Source of the DNA: Gorsachius magnificus | Lineage: Eukaryota > Chordata > Aves > Pelecaniformes > Ardeidae | Direction of reading: 5' to 3' | Length of the DNA stretch: 64,000 nt | Assembly (NCBI GenBank): GCA_034008185.1 | Contig: CM067081.1 | Span: 744,001 to 808,000 of the forward strand | Shown: positions 52,201 to 64,000 of the stretch, one piece after another | How positions within the stretch are numbered: the stretch's first letter is position 1 | How the letters are laid out: every line of letters begins with the position of its first letter | Notes under the pieces: generated by a model | Database searches by the model: none | Told to the model about the DNA's origin: nothing | The model's input: only the letters and a program-made list of their open reading frames with translations | Translations under genes and position numbers: made by a program

Positions 52201-55200
52201 CCAGAACTACCTGGACATCCTGCGCCTGCTCTCGCTGGGGGACAAGCAACTCAGCTCCTTCGACATCTCCCTCCGCTTCACCCACCTCTTCTGGTTCGGG
52301 GACCTGAACTACCGCCTGGACATGGACATCCAGGTGGGGGGGGGGGCTGTAGGGCGGGGCGGGGGGGGCCATCGCTGTCGACCCCCCCGTGCCAGCCCCT
52401 CTGTCCCGCAGGAGATCCTCAACTACTCAGCCGCAAGGAGCTGGAGCCGCTGCTCAAGGTGGATCAGCTCAACCTGGAGAAGGAGAAGCACAAGGTCTTC
52501 CTGCGCTTTGGTGAGGGCTGGGGGGGCTCTGGGGGGCCTGGGGGGGGGCAGCTCCCACTGCTGGGACTGTCCTGACCGCCCCCCCCCCCCCGCGGTCGGC
52601 GCAGGCGAGGAGGAGATCACCTTCCCCCCCACCTACCGCTACGAGCGGGGCTCCCGGGACACCTACGTCTGGCACAAGCAGAAGCCCACGGGGGTAGGTG
52701 CAGGGGTGGGGTGGGGTGGGGGTGTCGGGGGGGGGACACACCTCAGCCTGACCCCCCCATCCCTGCCAGGTCCGCACCAATGTGCCGTCCTGGTGCGACC
52801 GCATCCTGGAACCCCCACATACTGCAACGCCTGCCCCCCCCCCCGGGACAGCTTCCCCCCACCCCCACCAGTGTCACCCCCCTACCATGGGACAGCGTCC
52901 CCCCCACCCTGGGACAGCACCCCCCCACCCTGGGACAGCATCCCCCCACCCCAGGACAGCATCCCCCCACCCTGGGACAGCACCCCCCCACCCCAGGACA
53001 GCATCCCCCCACCCCCAACAGCGTCCCCCCCACCCTGGGACAGCATCCCCCCTACCCCGGGACAGTGTCCCCCCCACCCCAGGACGGCTCCCCCCCACCC
53101 CAGACAGCGTCCCCCCTACCCTGGGACAGTGTCCCCCCCACCCCAGGACAGCGTCCCCCCCACCCTGGGACAACGTCCCCCCCACCCCAGACAGCGTCCC
53201 CCCACCCTGGGACAACGTCCCCCCCACCCCAGACAGTGTCCCCCCACCCCGGGGATGGGGTCCCCCCCCTCCCTGACCCCCCCCCGCCCCACCCCGGCTG
53301 GCCGCAGGGTGCACGGACGACATCGTCACCAGCGACCACTCGCCCGTCTTCGGCTCCTTCGAGGTGGGGGTGACGTCCCAGTTCGTCTCCAAAAAAGGTG
53401 CCTGTGCCAAAGGGGACGCCCTGCTCCCCCCCACCCACCCCCCCCGCGGGTCCCACCTCTCCCTGGAGAGCCGGGGGGGTGCCGGGGGGGTCCCAACACC
53501 TCGCCTCTCCCTGGAGGGCTCTCCAAGTCCTCCGAGCAGGCGTACATCGAGTTCGAGAGCATCGAGGCCATCGTGAAGACCGCCAGCCGCACCAAGTTCT
53601 TCATCGAGTTTTATTCCACCTGCCTGGAAGGTGGGGGGGCCGGCACGGCGGCGGGGGGGCAGCCGGGGGGCTCGGCATGGTGCCGGGGGGCTGACGGGGG
53701 CCGTGTTGTGTGTGTGTGTGTCCCCAAACCCCGCCGCAGAGTTCAAGAAGAGCTTCGAGAACGACAGCCAGAGCAGCGACAACATCAACTTCCTCAAGGT
53801 GCAGTGGTCGTCCCGGCAGCTGCCCACGGTGAGGGGGGGCCGGGGGGCCGCGCTGAGGTGGGGGGGGGGCTGCTGGCAGGGAGACCCCCCCGCCATCACC
53901 CCATCCCCTCGCCCGCAGCTGAAGCCCATCCTCTCCGAGATCGAGTACCTGCAGGACCAGCACCTCCTGCTCACCGTCAAATCCCTCGACGGCTACGAGT
54001 CCTACGGTGAGTGCCCGCGCCGGCCCCCCAGCACCACCCTACCCTCCTGGGGGGGGTTCCCCGGGGGATGCAGACCCCCCCGACCCCCCCCCCGACCCCG
54101 GCTGCCGCCCGCAGGGGAGTGCGTCATCGCCCTGAAGTCGATGATCGGCAGCACGGCGCAGCAGTTCCTCACCTACCTGTCGCACCGCGGCGAGGAGACG
54201 GGCAACATCCGCGGCTCCATGAAGGTCCGCGTGCCCGCCGAGCGCCCCGCGAGAGGCTCTAGGTGAGGACCCCCCTTCTCCCCCCCCACCCCAGGGGGAC
54301 ACGGCGGGGACAGGACCCCCCCCCCCCGCTGACCCCCCCCCGGTCCCCTGGCAGAGTGGATCAGCGTTGATAAGGACGAGACGGCAGCCGGCAAAGGGAA
54401 GGTGCCACTGGGTGCCAGAGCCAACCAGGACTACGCCAAGTACGGGGGCCAGGGCTCGGTGGGGTGGGGGACCCCCCGGCTGGGGGTCCTGGGCGGGGGG
54501 CTGGGGGTTCTGGGGGCGCTCGAGCATCTCCCAGTGCTGCGGGAGCACGGGCATCACTCAGAGCATCCCTCCAGGATGGCGAATGTGACGTGGTTGGGGA
54601 CAGTCCTGGTGCTGGCTCTGTGCCGCACGGGTCAGGGACGGGGGCCCAGTGCCTCCTAAGGGCGGTGCTGACCCTGACCTTGGGGGCTGAGCCCCATCCC
54701 GGGGGGCTGAGCCCTATCCTGAGGGGCTGAGCCCCATCCTGGGGGTCACTGAGCCCGATCCCGGAGGTCTGAGCCCAATCCTGGGGCCCCCAGGGCTTGA
54801 GTTCAATCCTGGAGGTCTGAGCCCCATCCTGGGGGTCGCTGAGCCCGATCCCGGAGGTCGCAGCCCCATCCTGGGGGTCGCTGAGCCCGATCCTGGAGGT
54901 CGCAACCCTATCCTGGGGTGAGCCCGATCTGGAGGTGCACCCATCCCGGGGATCACTGAGCCCGATCCCAGAGGTCTGAGCCTGATCCCAGGGTTCTGAG
55001 CCTCATCCCAGAGGTCATTGATCCCAATCCGGGGGGCTGAGCCCCATCCTGGGGGTCACTGAGCCCGATCCTGGGGGTCTGAGCCCCATCCTGGGGGTTG
55101 CTGAGCCCGATCCTGGGGGACTGAGCCCCATCTCAGGGGTCTGAGCCCCATCCTGGGGGTCGCTGAGCCCGATCCCGGGCGCGCCGGCCCCCCGGCCCCC

Positions 55201-56929
55201 CCCCCACCCGCAGCCCGGGATGGGCTGCCCCGAGCCGGTGAGGGGGGGGACGGGTGGGGCTGGGGGGAGGGGGGGGGACACCCCCGCTGGCTCCCCCCAT
55301 GCCTGGGGGTGCCACGCTCACCCCTGTGCCTGCAGGTCCAAGGTGCAGCTGGCGGTGCCGGAACGACGCCGGCACCCCTCGGCCGGGCAGCCACCGGTGT
55401 GCCGCGGCGAGGAGAGCTCCTCGGACGAGGAGAGCGGCACCCTCAACCTGCCGCCGCCGGATTTCCCCCCCCCGCCGCTGCCGCGGGAGCTGGAGCTGCC
55501 CCCCACCCCTTCTACGGCACCCCCCCGAGGAGCCCAACCGTGGCCGGCCGCCACCGCCGCCTTCAGCGAGTCCCCCCCACCCAAGCTGCACCCCCGGCCC
55601 CCACCAGCTCTTGGGGCCGGCTTCGGGCTGGAGGGGCCTGGTGGGACCCCCGCTGCCGGGGGGCTGCCCGCGGTGGGGGGGCTGCTCGAGGTGGACTAGC
55701 CGGTGGGAAGGGGAGGGCGGCCCCCCCGCCACCGCTGCTGGCCAAGGGGGGGCGGCTGGAGCTGCCCCCCCGCTGCCTGCACCCCGACTACAGCCGCCCC
55801 CTCGCCTTCCCCCCCCACTCCATCCGGGAGAGCATCCAGGAGGACCTGGCTGAGGAGGTGGGGTGTTGGGGCGGGGGGTCAGGGTGCTGGGTCCCAGGGT
55901 GTCCCCTGGGGTGACACGGGGCTGGGGTGACGTGGGGCTGGGGTGACGGGGGCTGGGGTGACGTGGGGCTGGGGTGACGTGGGGCTGGGGTGACATGGGG
56001 CTGGGGTGACGTGGGGCTGGGGTGACGTGGGGCTGGGGTGACACGGGGCTGGGGTGACATGGGGCTGGGGTGACGCGGGGCTGGGTGACGTGGGGCTGGG
56101 GTGACACGGGGGCTGGGGTGACACAGGGCTGGGGTGACGTGAGGCTGACAGCATGGGGCTGGGGTGACATGGGGCTGGGGTGACACAGGGCTGGGGTGAT
56201 GTGGGGCTGACGGCACAGGGCTGGGGTGACACAGGGTTGGGGTGACACAGGGCTGACAGTGTGGGGCTGGGGTGACATGGGGCTGGGGTGATGCGGGGCT
56301 GGGGTGACGCGGGGCTGACAGCATGGGGCTGGAGTGACACGGGGCTGGGGTGACACAGGGCTGGGGTGACGTGGGCTGACAGCACGGGGCTGGGGTGACA
56401 CGGGGCTGGGGTGATGCAGGGTTGGGGTGATGCAGGGTTGGGGTGACATGGGGCTGGTGTGACATGGGGTTGGGGTGATGTGGGGCTGGGGTGACACAGG
56501 GTTGACAGCATGGGGCTGGGGTGACGGGGGCTGGGGTGACTGGGGCTCGTGGCGCGGGGCTGCGCGCGCAGGGGGCCAGGCGGGCCGTGGCGTGGGTGCC
56601 GGCCCGGCGTGGGCGAGTGGCTGCGGGCGCTGGGGCTGGAGCGGTACGAGGAGGGGCTGGTGCGTAACGGCTGGGACGACCTGGAGTTCCTCAGGTGAGC
56701 AGCCCCCCCCAGTACCTGTGCGGGGGGGCTCCTGCGCCCACTGAGGGGGTTCTCCCCACCCCCAGCTGGGGGGCTGGGGTCCCCCCGGGGACAGCGAGAC
56801 CCACGCCTGCGTCCCCTCCCCAGCGACATCACGGAGGAGGACCTGGAGGAGGCCGGCGTGCTGGACCCCGTGCTGGACAAGCGCGCCCAAGTACCCAGGC
56901 CGGCTCCCCGGCCGAGCTCCCGCGGCTGA
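40252..56929 (+). CDS. INPPL1: INPPL1 (SHIP2), PI(3,4,5)P3 5-phosphatase
   Basis: SHIP2 removes the 5-phosphate from PI(3,4,5)P3 and dampens insulin/growth-factor signalling. Exons placed: 40252-~40371, 44861-44924, 47077-47227, 47307-47427, 47503-47640, 47730-47820, 48064-48157, 48240-48338, 48771-48921, 49294-49400, 49602-49704, 49806-50002, 50372-50489, 51994-52090, 52195-52333, 52412-52510, 52605-52693, 52771-~52835, 53308-53397, 53517-53630, 53740-53828, 53919-54006, 54115-54262, 54355-54458, 55336-55857, 56572-56694, 56824-56929. Domain order is SH2, 5-phosphatase, proline-rich, SAM. The first-exon donor, the rest of the SH2 core, part of the WCDR exon and the segment between 54458 and 55336 are missing or unresolved. 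Several single-base frame breaks are listed in the findings. Confidence 0.96.
40372..44860 (+). other. INPPL1 first intron, no supported gene
   Basis: The first 850 bp is G-run-rich quasi-repeat (ggggggtccggggg). The middle has ordinary GC-rich DNA with no recognisable exon. An isolated plus-strand AATAAA lies at about 44361-44366, and a three-copy 20-bp repeat (cacccatctgggacccccag) at 44583-44641. The missing SH2 exon was sought here and not found. Confidence 0.5.
43590..43935. repeat. ~34-bp minisatellite in INPPL1 intron 1
   Basis: Roughly ten copies of ggagcgggtgacaccagg plus ggacctggcactgtgg with small indels. Confidence 0.88.
45044..45201. repeat. ~60-bp direct duplication
   Basis: The block starting gacccccagcccacacccgg and ending in caggggagggggt occurs at about 45044-45104 and again at about 45144-45201, nearly identical. 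It lies just upstream of the large C-rich array. Confidence 0.8.
45225..46080. repeat. ~20-bp minisatellite (attacagccc) in INPPL1 intron
   Basis: About 40 imperfect copies of units like ccccccaattacagcccctc, 18-22 bp long, form an 850-bp array. The unit itself contains a near-consensus 3' splice site (C-rich tract followed by attacag). The array lies between INPPL1 exons 44861-44924 and 47077-47227. Confidence 0.92.
46530..47035. repeat. G-rich ~16-18-bp minisatellite before an INPPL1 acceptor
   Basis: About 30 units of the type ggtccctgggtggggg end some 40 bp before the acceptor of exon 47077-47227. Confidence 0.9.
48360..48720. repeat. ~50-65-bp minisatellite in INPPL1 intron
   Basis: Five to six units containing ggcatcggctgacggcaccc and gggtgcaaactggggggg, with variable linker length, fill the intron between exons 48240-48338 and 48771-48921. 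Confidence 0.88.
50573..51850. repeat. 31-bp minisatellite in an INPPL1 intron
   Basis: Outside the CR1 tail, about 38 copies of a 31-bp unit (gcacgaggaggggtctgggt followed by gtgtgtgcgtt) fill most of the intron between exons 50372-50489 and 51994-52090. The right part, 51380-51850, is the most homogeneous. Lengths of individual units vary through gt-slippage. Open frames spanning the array on both strands are repeat artefacts. Confidence 0.94.
50611..50714 (+). mobile_element. CR1 3'-tail inserted in a minisatellite
   Basis: A CR1 3' end (ggttaaaggttggactcgat through the tail gattctatgattctatg) lies in an INPPL1 intron. Units of the surrounding minisatellite occur on both sides: a cgcattgcacaaggagggg unit ends at about 50610 and the array resumes after 50714. 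The element therefore inserted into, or was captured by, the array. Confidence 0.88.
52840..53280. repeat. 21-bp minisatellite abutting a damaged INPPL1 exon
   Basis: About twenty copies of a 21-bp C-rich unit (ccccccaccctgggacagca and variants) begin immediately after the point where exon 52771 loses similarity to SHIP2. They end 30 bp before the acceptor of exon 53308-53397. Confidence 0.9.
54665..55185. repeat. Degenerate tandem repeat (gagccc.atcc) in an INPPL1 intron
   Basis: Units around ctgagccccatcctgggggt with alternating gagcccgatcc cover about 520 bp, in the interval where the NPxY-containing coding segment is expected. Confidence 0.88.
55905..56545. repeat. 16-bp minisatellite before the INPPL1 SAM exon
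   Basis: About 40 copies of a 16-bp unit (tgacgtggggctgggg with gtgacaca/gtgacatg variants) occupy the intron between exons 55336-55857 and 56572-56694. Confidence 0.93.
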
Positions 56930-58830
56930 GTGTCCTGCATCCTGCGGCCGAGCATCCCGATCCCGCAGCCGAGCATCCCGCGGCCGAGCATCCCGATCCC
57001 GCGGCCGGGTGTCCTGCATCCCGCGGCTGAGCATCCCCGGCCGAGCATCCCGCGGCCGAGCACCCTCCATCCCGCGGCTGAGCATCCCGTATCCGTGTAT
57101 CCTGTATCCGTGCATCCCGCCGTCACCAGCAGCAGCCGTCACCAGCAGCTGGCGGGAGCACTGGGACCCCCCCGTAGCCGCCCCCACGCTGTCCCGGGTG
57201 CTGGGTAATGGCGGGGAGGGGGGGGGTGGATTGGGGGGTGGGGGGGGTGGTGGGTCCTGGTCAGACAATTTCAGGGGGGGGTCCCACCCATGGGGCCTCC
57301 CCTCGTTTAAGTTATTTCTTATTTATTGGGAGAAGGGACGAGCGTTCGTCCCACGGGCAGGGGAAGGTTTTGGGGGTGAACCCCGGGGACCTCTGGCTCC
57401 CACTGTGGCATCTTGCAGATGCGGAGGAGGAGGAGGAGGAGGAGGTGGAGGAGGCGGCTCTGGGCAAAGTCGTGTCTCAACCCAAGTGCCTTCGTGATGC
57501 CCGGCCAGTGCCGAGCTGGGATGTGGGACAGGATGGGATGGGGTGGGGGGGCTCTGCCAGTCCCCGCAGATGACACCAGGCAGAGCTTGGGGTGCCCGTC
57601 CCCGCCCCAGGGGTCCCGTCCCCACCCCGGGGGTCCCGCCGCAGCAGAGCCGGATCAGTGCCTTCGCCCAACCCCCCCCCCACCCCCTTCCACCACCAGT
57701 GCCTCCGGGGTGTGCCCCCCCGCTCCCAGTTTCCCCATTTGGTACTTGCTGGATCCGTCCCCTCCCGGGGGCTGCGTTGCCCTCGGTGGCAGCGGGGGGG
57801 CCCCCCGGGGGTGCTCAGCCCCCAACCTCACCAAGTGCCCTTCCCTGGGGGTCCCCAGGACCTGGGGGTGCCCGGGGGGGGTTCCCCCCCCCCCCCCCGG
57901 GCCCACCCCCAGCCTGGCACCTCAGACCCCCGGGACCCCCAGACCCCCCCGCTCCGGGCCCCGCTGCTGCCGCTCCGGCTGAGATGAAGGATGGGCCGGA
58001 CCCCCCCCCCCGGCAGCCCCCCCACCCCCCGTTAGCTACCGGGGCGTTTGGTGTGAACTTCATGCTACTAAAAATGCCCTCGGCCTGTGCTCCGTGGCTG
58101 GGGGGGCGGTAAAAATTCATGAGTTATTTTTGGGATGTTTGATGCAATGGTCATTGGAACCGCTCGTCCTGCGCCGGGGGCTTCTGGGGGCACAGGGGTG
58201 GGGTGGGGAGGGAACCGGGAGGAGGAACCAGGTCCCAGCATGGGGCAGGACCCTCTGAGCTGGCCATACTGGTCCCAGCATGGGGCAGGAGGCTGCAGGC
58301 TGGCCGCTGGCCTACTGGTCCCAGCTGGGCAGGACCCTCTGGGCTGGCTGTACTGGTCCCAGCATGGCGCAGGACCCTCTGAGCTGGCTGTACTGGTCCC
58401 AGCATGGCGCAGGACCCTCTGAGCTGGCTGTACTGGTCCCAGCATGGCGCAGGACCCTCTGAGCTGGCCGTACTGGTCCCAGCATGGAGGCAGGACCCTC
58501 TGGGTTGGCTGTACTGGTCCCAGCATGGTGCAGGACCCCCGCCTCCCCCCGCCCCCCGTCACCCACCCCGCGGACTCTCCTCACCGCCATCCCAGTGTCC
58601 CTGGGGGCCTTCCCCCCCCCCCAACTCCTGGGGCCCTGAGGGGGCTGGGGGTGCAGAGGGCACCCCTGGCCTTGGGGGGCTGCCCTTGGGGTGCCACCCC
58701 AGCCCCCTGCCCTGCTTGGGGGGGGGACATGCCCAAAAACCCCGGTGGGGGGCGGGTGGGGGCTCAGGGGGTGGCCCGGGGGGGGGGAGGGTTGCAGCGA
58801 GGGCAGGGAGCCGGCGGTGCCTTCAATAAA
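56930..58830 (+). other. INPPL1: INPPL1 3' UTR / 3' flank
   Basis: No further coding exon is supported. The stretch starts with a small repeat (gagcatcccgcggcc units, 56935-57110). It contains an isolated minus-strand AATAAA at 57322-57327 with no gene to serve. It includes a 40-bp array at 58210-58540 and ends at plus-strand AATAAA signals at 58825-58830 and 58873-58878. I take the first of these as the most likely INPPL1 end. Confidence 0.5.
58210..58545. repeat. 40-bp minisatellite downstream of INPPL1
   Basis: Seven to eight copies of a 40-bp unit (tactggtcccagcatggcgc then aggaccctctgagctggctg). The central copies (58350-58480) are almost identical. Confidence 0.93.
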
Positions 58831-58842
58831 TTAAGTTTTATT
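58825..58842. terminator. Abutting convergent poly(A) signals of INPPL1 and PHOX2A
   Basis: A plus-strand AATAAA (58825-58830) and a minus-strand AATAAA (tttatt, 58837-58842) are only six bases apart, forming an imperfect inverted repeat. The minus signal sits about 950 nt after the inferred PHOX2A stop and the plus signal about 1.9 kb after the INPPL1 stop. Confidence 0.65.
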
Positions 58843-59791
58843 TGGATTGGTGTAATTTGCAAAGGGGGGCTCAATAAATTACAGAATGGGTAAAAACCAA
58901 AAAAAACCAGAAAGGAAAAAAGTCAAAACCCAAACCCACCTCAGCCGGGGGGGGGGGGCGGGAACGGGGCCGGTGTCTGATGGCTGCCGCTGGACGGACA
59001 CAGGGACAGGGAGGCCAGGCCGGTGCTCGCCGTGCTGCGAAGCCCACCAGCACGGGCAGCACCGGCGCGGTGGGTGCAGGGGGCCGAGCTGCACCCCGGG
59101 CCCCCCCCGGGCCCCTCCACAAGGTCGCTGCCGAGGGGCCACGTCCCGGTGGTCCCGGCCACGGCTGTGCCAGCTCCAGGGGGAGCGCCGGCCGGGGCCC
59201 AGCCGCACTCCCGCGGCGGTGACACGTCCCAGCGCCTTGTCCCCGTTGGTGGCATCCGCAGTGTTGGCAGCATCTGCGGCGTTGCCGGCGAGCGTTTGCC
59301 CCCCAAAATCCCATCACAGCCCAGGGTGGGGTGGGGGTGTCTCCTCCCTTCCAGAGCCAGGCTGGGGGGTGCAAATCCATGTCCACAGGTGGGATTTGGG
59401 GGGGCATTGCCCCCTCCCCGCGCCCAGGGGGCTCTCGCTGCCCAATTCCCCAGCACTGCTCACCCCGCAGCCCCCAGAAACCCCAACCCTAAAGTGCTTC
59501 CTCGCCCCATGGGGGGGTCTCCCGGGAGGGGAGAGGCGGGCGTGATGCCGCAGCACCCGCAGTGCCAAGGGGAGCCCGGCGGCTGCCCCCACCCCTGGGG
59601 TGCACCAGGAGCCCCCCGACAGCGTGCTGGAGCCGTGGCTATGCCCGGGATGTGCCGGCGGGCTGGGGGCTGCTGCCCCCCCCCTCCCCCGGGCCGGGGG
59701 GGCGCCCCCCAGCCCGTTCCATCGGTGCGGGGCTGGGAGAGGGGGGGGCCATGGCCCCCGCTGGGGAGCAGCCTCGGGTGCCGGCGGCCGG
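58843..59791 (-). other. PHOX2A: PHOX2A 3' UTR
   Basis: The sequence between the inferred stop and the minus-strand AATAAA at 58837-58842 shows no other gene. Its proximal part stays open in the uncorrected PHOX2A frame, which is a consequence of the frame break rather than evidence for a longer protein. Confidence 0.55.
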
Positions 59792-63628
<3,837 letters not shown>

Positions 63629-63744
63629 GGCCGGCGCCCGGCGGCCCCGCTGCCGCCCGCCCGCTACCGCCGCCGCCTGCCCGCCGGCCCCCGGCCCGCC
63701 CCCGCCATCCGCCGCCCCGGCCCGCCCCGGGCCGCCGCGCCCCG

Positions 63745-63803
63745 TAAATATACCGGCGGGGGGAGCGGCGGACAAAGCCTGCGCTCGCCGGGGGCTTTTG
63801 CAT
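63745..63803 (-). promoter_or_regulatory. PHOX2A: PHOX2A promoter: TATA-like box and octamer-like site
   Basis: On the minus strand TATATTTA lies at 63752-63745, about 117 nt upstream of the start codon. That places a predicted start site near 63718 and a ~90-nt 5' UTR. About 45 nt further upstream is ATGCAAAA (63803-63796), close to the POU octamer ATGCAAAT. A TATA element stands out in this CpG-rich window, where the other promoters look TATA-less. Confidence 0.55.
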
Positions 63804-64000
63804 GACAATATCTCCCGGGGCCGGCGGAGCGGGCGGAGCGGGCGGCGCCGCCGCCCCCCCCCCCCCGCCCCCCGCCCTTAACCCTTGCGGGGCGCCCGAC
63901 TGGCACCGGACCCCCCGGACCCACCCCCCGCCCCCCCCCGCCCGGCCCCGGCAGCCGCGCACGTCGGGGCGGGCCAGCGGCGGGCGGCCCCTCCGCCCCC
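63804..64000. other. PHOX2A upstream flank
   Basis: CpG-rich sequence with repeated gagcgggcgg and C runs. No exon is supported before the window ends. Confidence 0.5.

Larger units (their letters stand above)
48240..54262 (+). other. INPPL1: INPPL1 inositol 5-phosphatase catalytic exons
   Basis: From VKLDVTLGDLTKIGKSQKYT (48771) the exons cover the PH-related segment and then the catalytic domain. Diagnostic 5-phosphatase motifs are in order: FIGTWNMG (49602-49704 into the next exon), DIYVFGTQENSLGDKEW, NTLGNKGAVGVSF, FVNCHLTSGNEK, FWFGDLNYR, PPTYRYERGSRDTYVWHKQK, VPSWCDRIL (52771 onward) and VTSDHSPVFGSFEVGVTSQF. The C2-like part follows with QAYIEFESIEAIVKTASRTK and GSMKVRVPAER. Apparent missing bases occur in exon 52412-52510 (one, near 52427) and exon 54115-54262 (two, near 54247 and 54261). 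Exon 48064-48157 seems to carry one extra base near 48132. Confidence 0.92.
54355..56929 (+). other. INPPL1: INPPL1 C-terminal exons: proline-rich tail and SAM domain
   Basis: Exon 54355-54458 reads WISVDKDETAAGKGK in the frame required by its neighbours. Exon 55336-55857 has SKVQLAVPERRRHPS, ESSSDEESGTLNLPPPDFPP and HPDYSRPLAFPPHSIRE then SIQEDLAEE. A single base is missing near 55698, where EVD meets a premature TAG. Exon 56572-56694 encodes the SAM domain core EWLRALGLERYEEGLV and NGWDDLEFL. Exon 56824-56929 gives SDITEEDLEEAGVLDP, then a C-terminus (KRAQVPRPAPRPSSRG) unlike the mammalian KRLLLDTLQLSK, possibly another frame break. The segment that carries NPAYYVLEG in mammals was not found between 54459 and 55335. 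Confidence 0.85.

Noticed and set aside
51389..54010. A plus-strand open frame of over 870 codons
   Set aside because: It runs through the 31-bp and 21-bp minisatellites and shadows several INPPL1 exons out of frame; length reflects repeat units without stops.
57322..57327. Minus-strand AATAAA as the PHOX2A end
   Set aside because: A signal much nearer the stop codon exists at 58837-58842, and this one lies within the INPPL1 3' flank.
59314..59791. PHOX2A extending to 59314 in the uncorrected frame
   Set aside because: Similarity to the PHOX2A C-terminus moves to another frame near 59855 and stops at 59792; the overrun is low-complexity Pro/Gly/Ala.

Overview
The window is vertebrate nuclear DNA, almost certainly avian. 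Coding exons are split by GT-AG introns, the DNA is very GC-rich with compact introns, and several CR1 non-LTR retrotransposons are present, including 3' tails ending in the CR1-type ATTCTATG repeat. The gene order NUMA1 - LAMTOR1 - TOMT - ANAPC15 - folate receptor - INPPL1 - PHOX2A matches human 11q13.4. The density of G/C homopolymers and minisatellites suggests a microchromosome-like or subtelomeric bird region. Species cannot be fixed from the sequence alone.

Layout. 0.1-20.8 kb: NUMA1 (minus, 25 coding exons placed). 20.8-25.0 kb: NUMA1 upstream/first-intron region ending in a CpG-rich, CCAAT/E-box promoter-like segment. 26.0-29.8 kb: LAMTOR1 (minus, complete, 161 aa). 30.1-32.0 kb: two 20-bp-period minisatellites. 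32.4-34.9 kb: TOMT (plus, complete, 259 aa). 35.2-36.8 kb: ANAPC15 (minus, complete, 121 aa). 37.9-39.4 kb: one GPI-type folate receptor (plus). 40.3-56.9 kb: INPPL1/SHIP2 (plus). 58.8-63.6 kb: PHOX2A (minus), with a TATA-containing promoter just upstream. TOMT/ANAPC15 and INPPL1/PHOX2A are tail-to-tail pairs. ANAPC15/folate receptor and LAMTOR1/TOMT are divergent.

The genes do not form one pathway. They are a conserved neighbourhood: spindle-pole organisation (NUMA1), the lysosomal Ragulator anchor (LAMTOR1), hair-cell mechanotransduction (TOMT), the anaphase-promoting complex (ANAPC15), folate uptake, PI(3,4,5)P3 5-phosphatase signalling (INPPL1) and autonomic/noradrenergic neuron specification (PHOX2A).

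The most unusual property is the pattern of reading-frame breaks. LAMTOR1, TOMT and ANAPC15 are flawless. NUMA1, the folate receptor, INPPL1 and PHOX2A each carry indels inside otherwise well conserved exons with good splice sites. About ten frame switches fall in the NUMA1 coiled-coil exon. Three expected INPPL1 coding segments (the rest of the SH2 core, the end of the WCDR exon, and the exon expected to hold NPxY) are missing or damaged beside G/C-rich repeats. Residual assembly or base-calling error is the likeliest explanation, not pseudogenisation. I see no evidence of a novel multi-gene system. The best leads are regulatory motifs (a CLEAR-like pair at LAMTOR1, a divergent promoter signature at NUMA1), CR1 tails next to NUMA1 splice acceptors, a stand-alone TOMT with COMT-type catalytic residues, and many intronic arrays with 20/40-bp periods.
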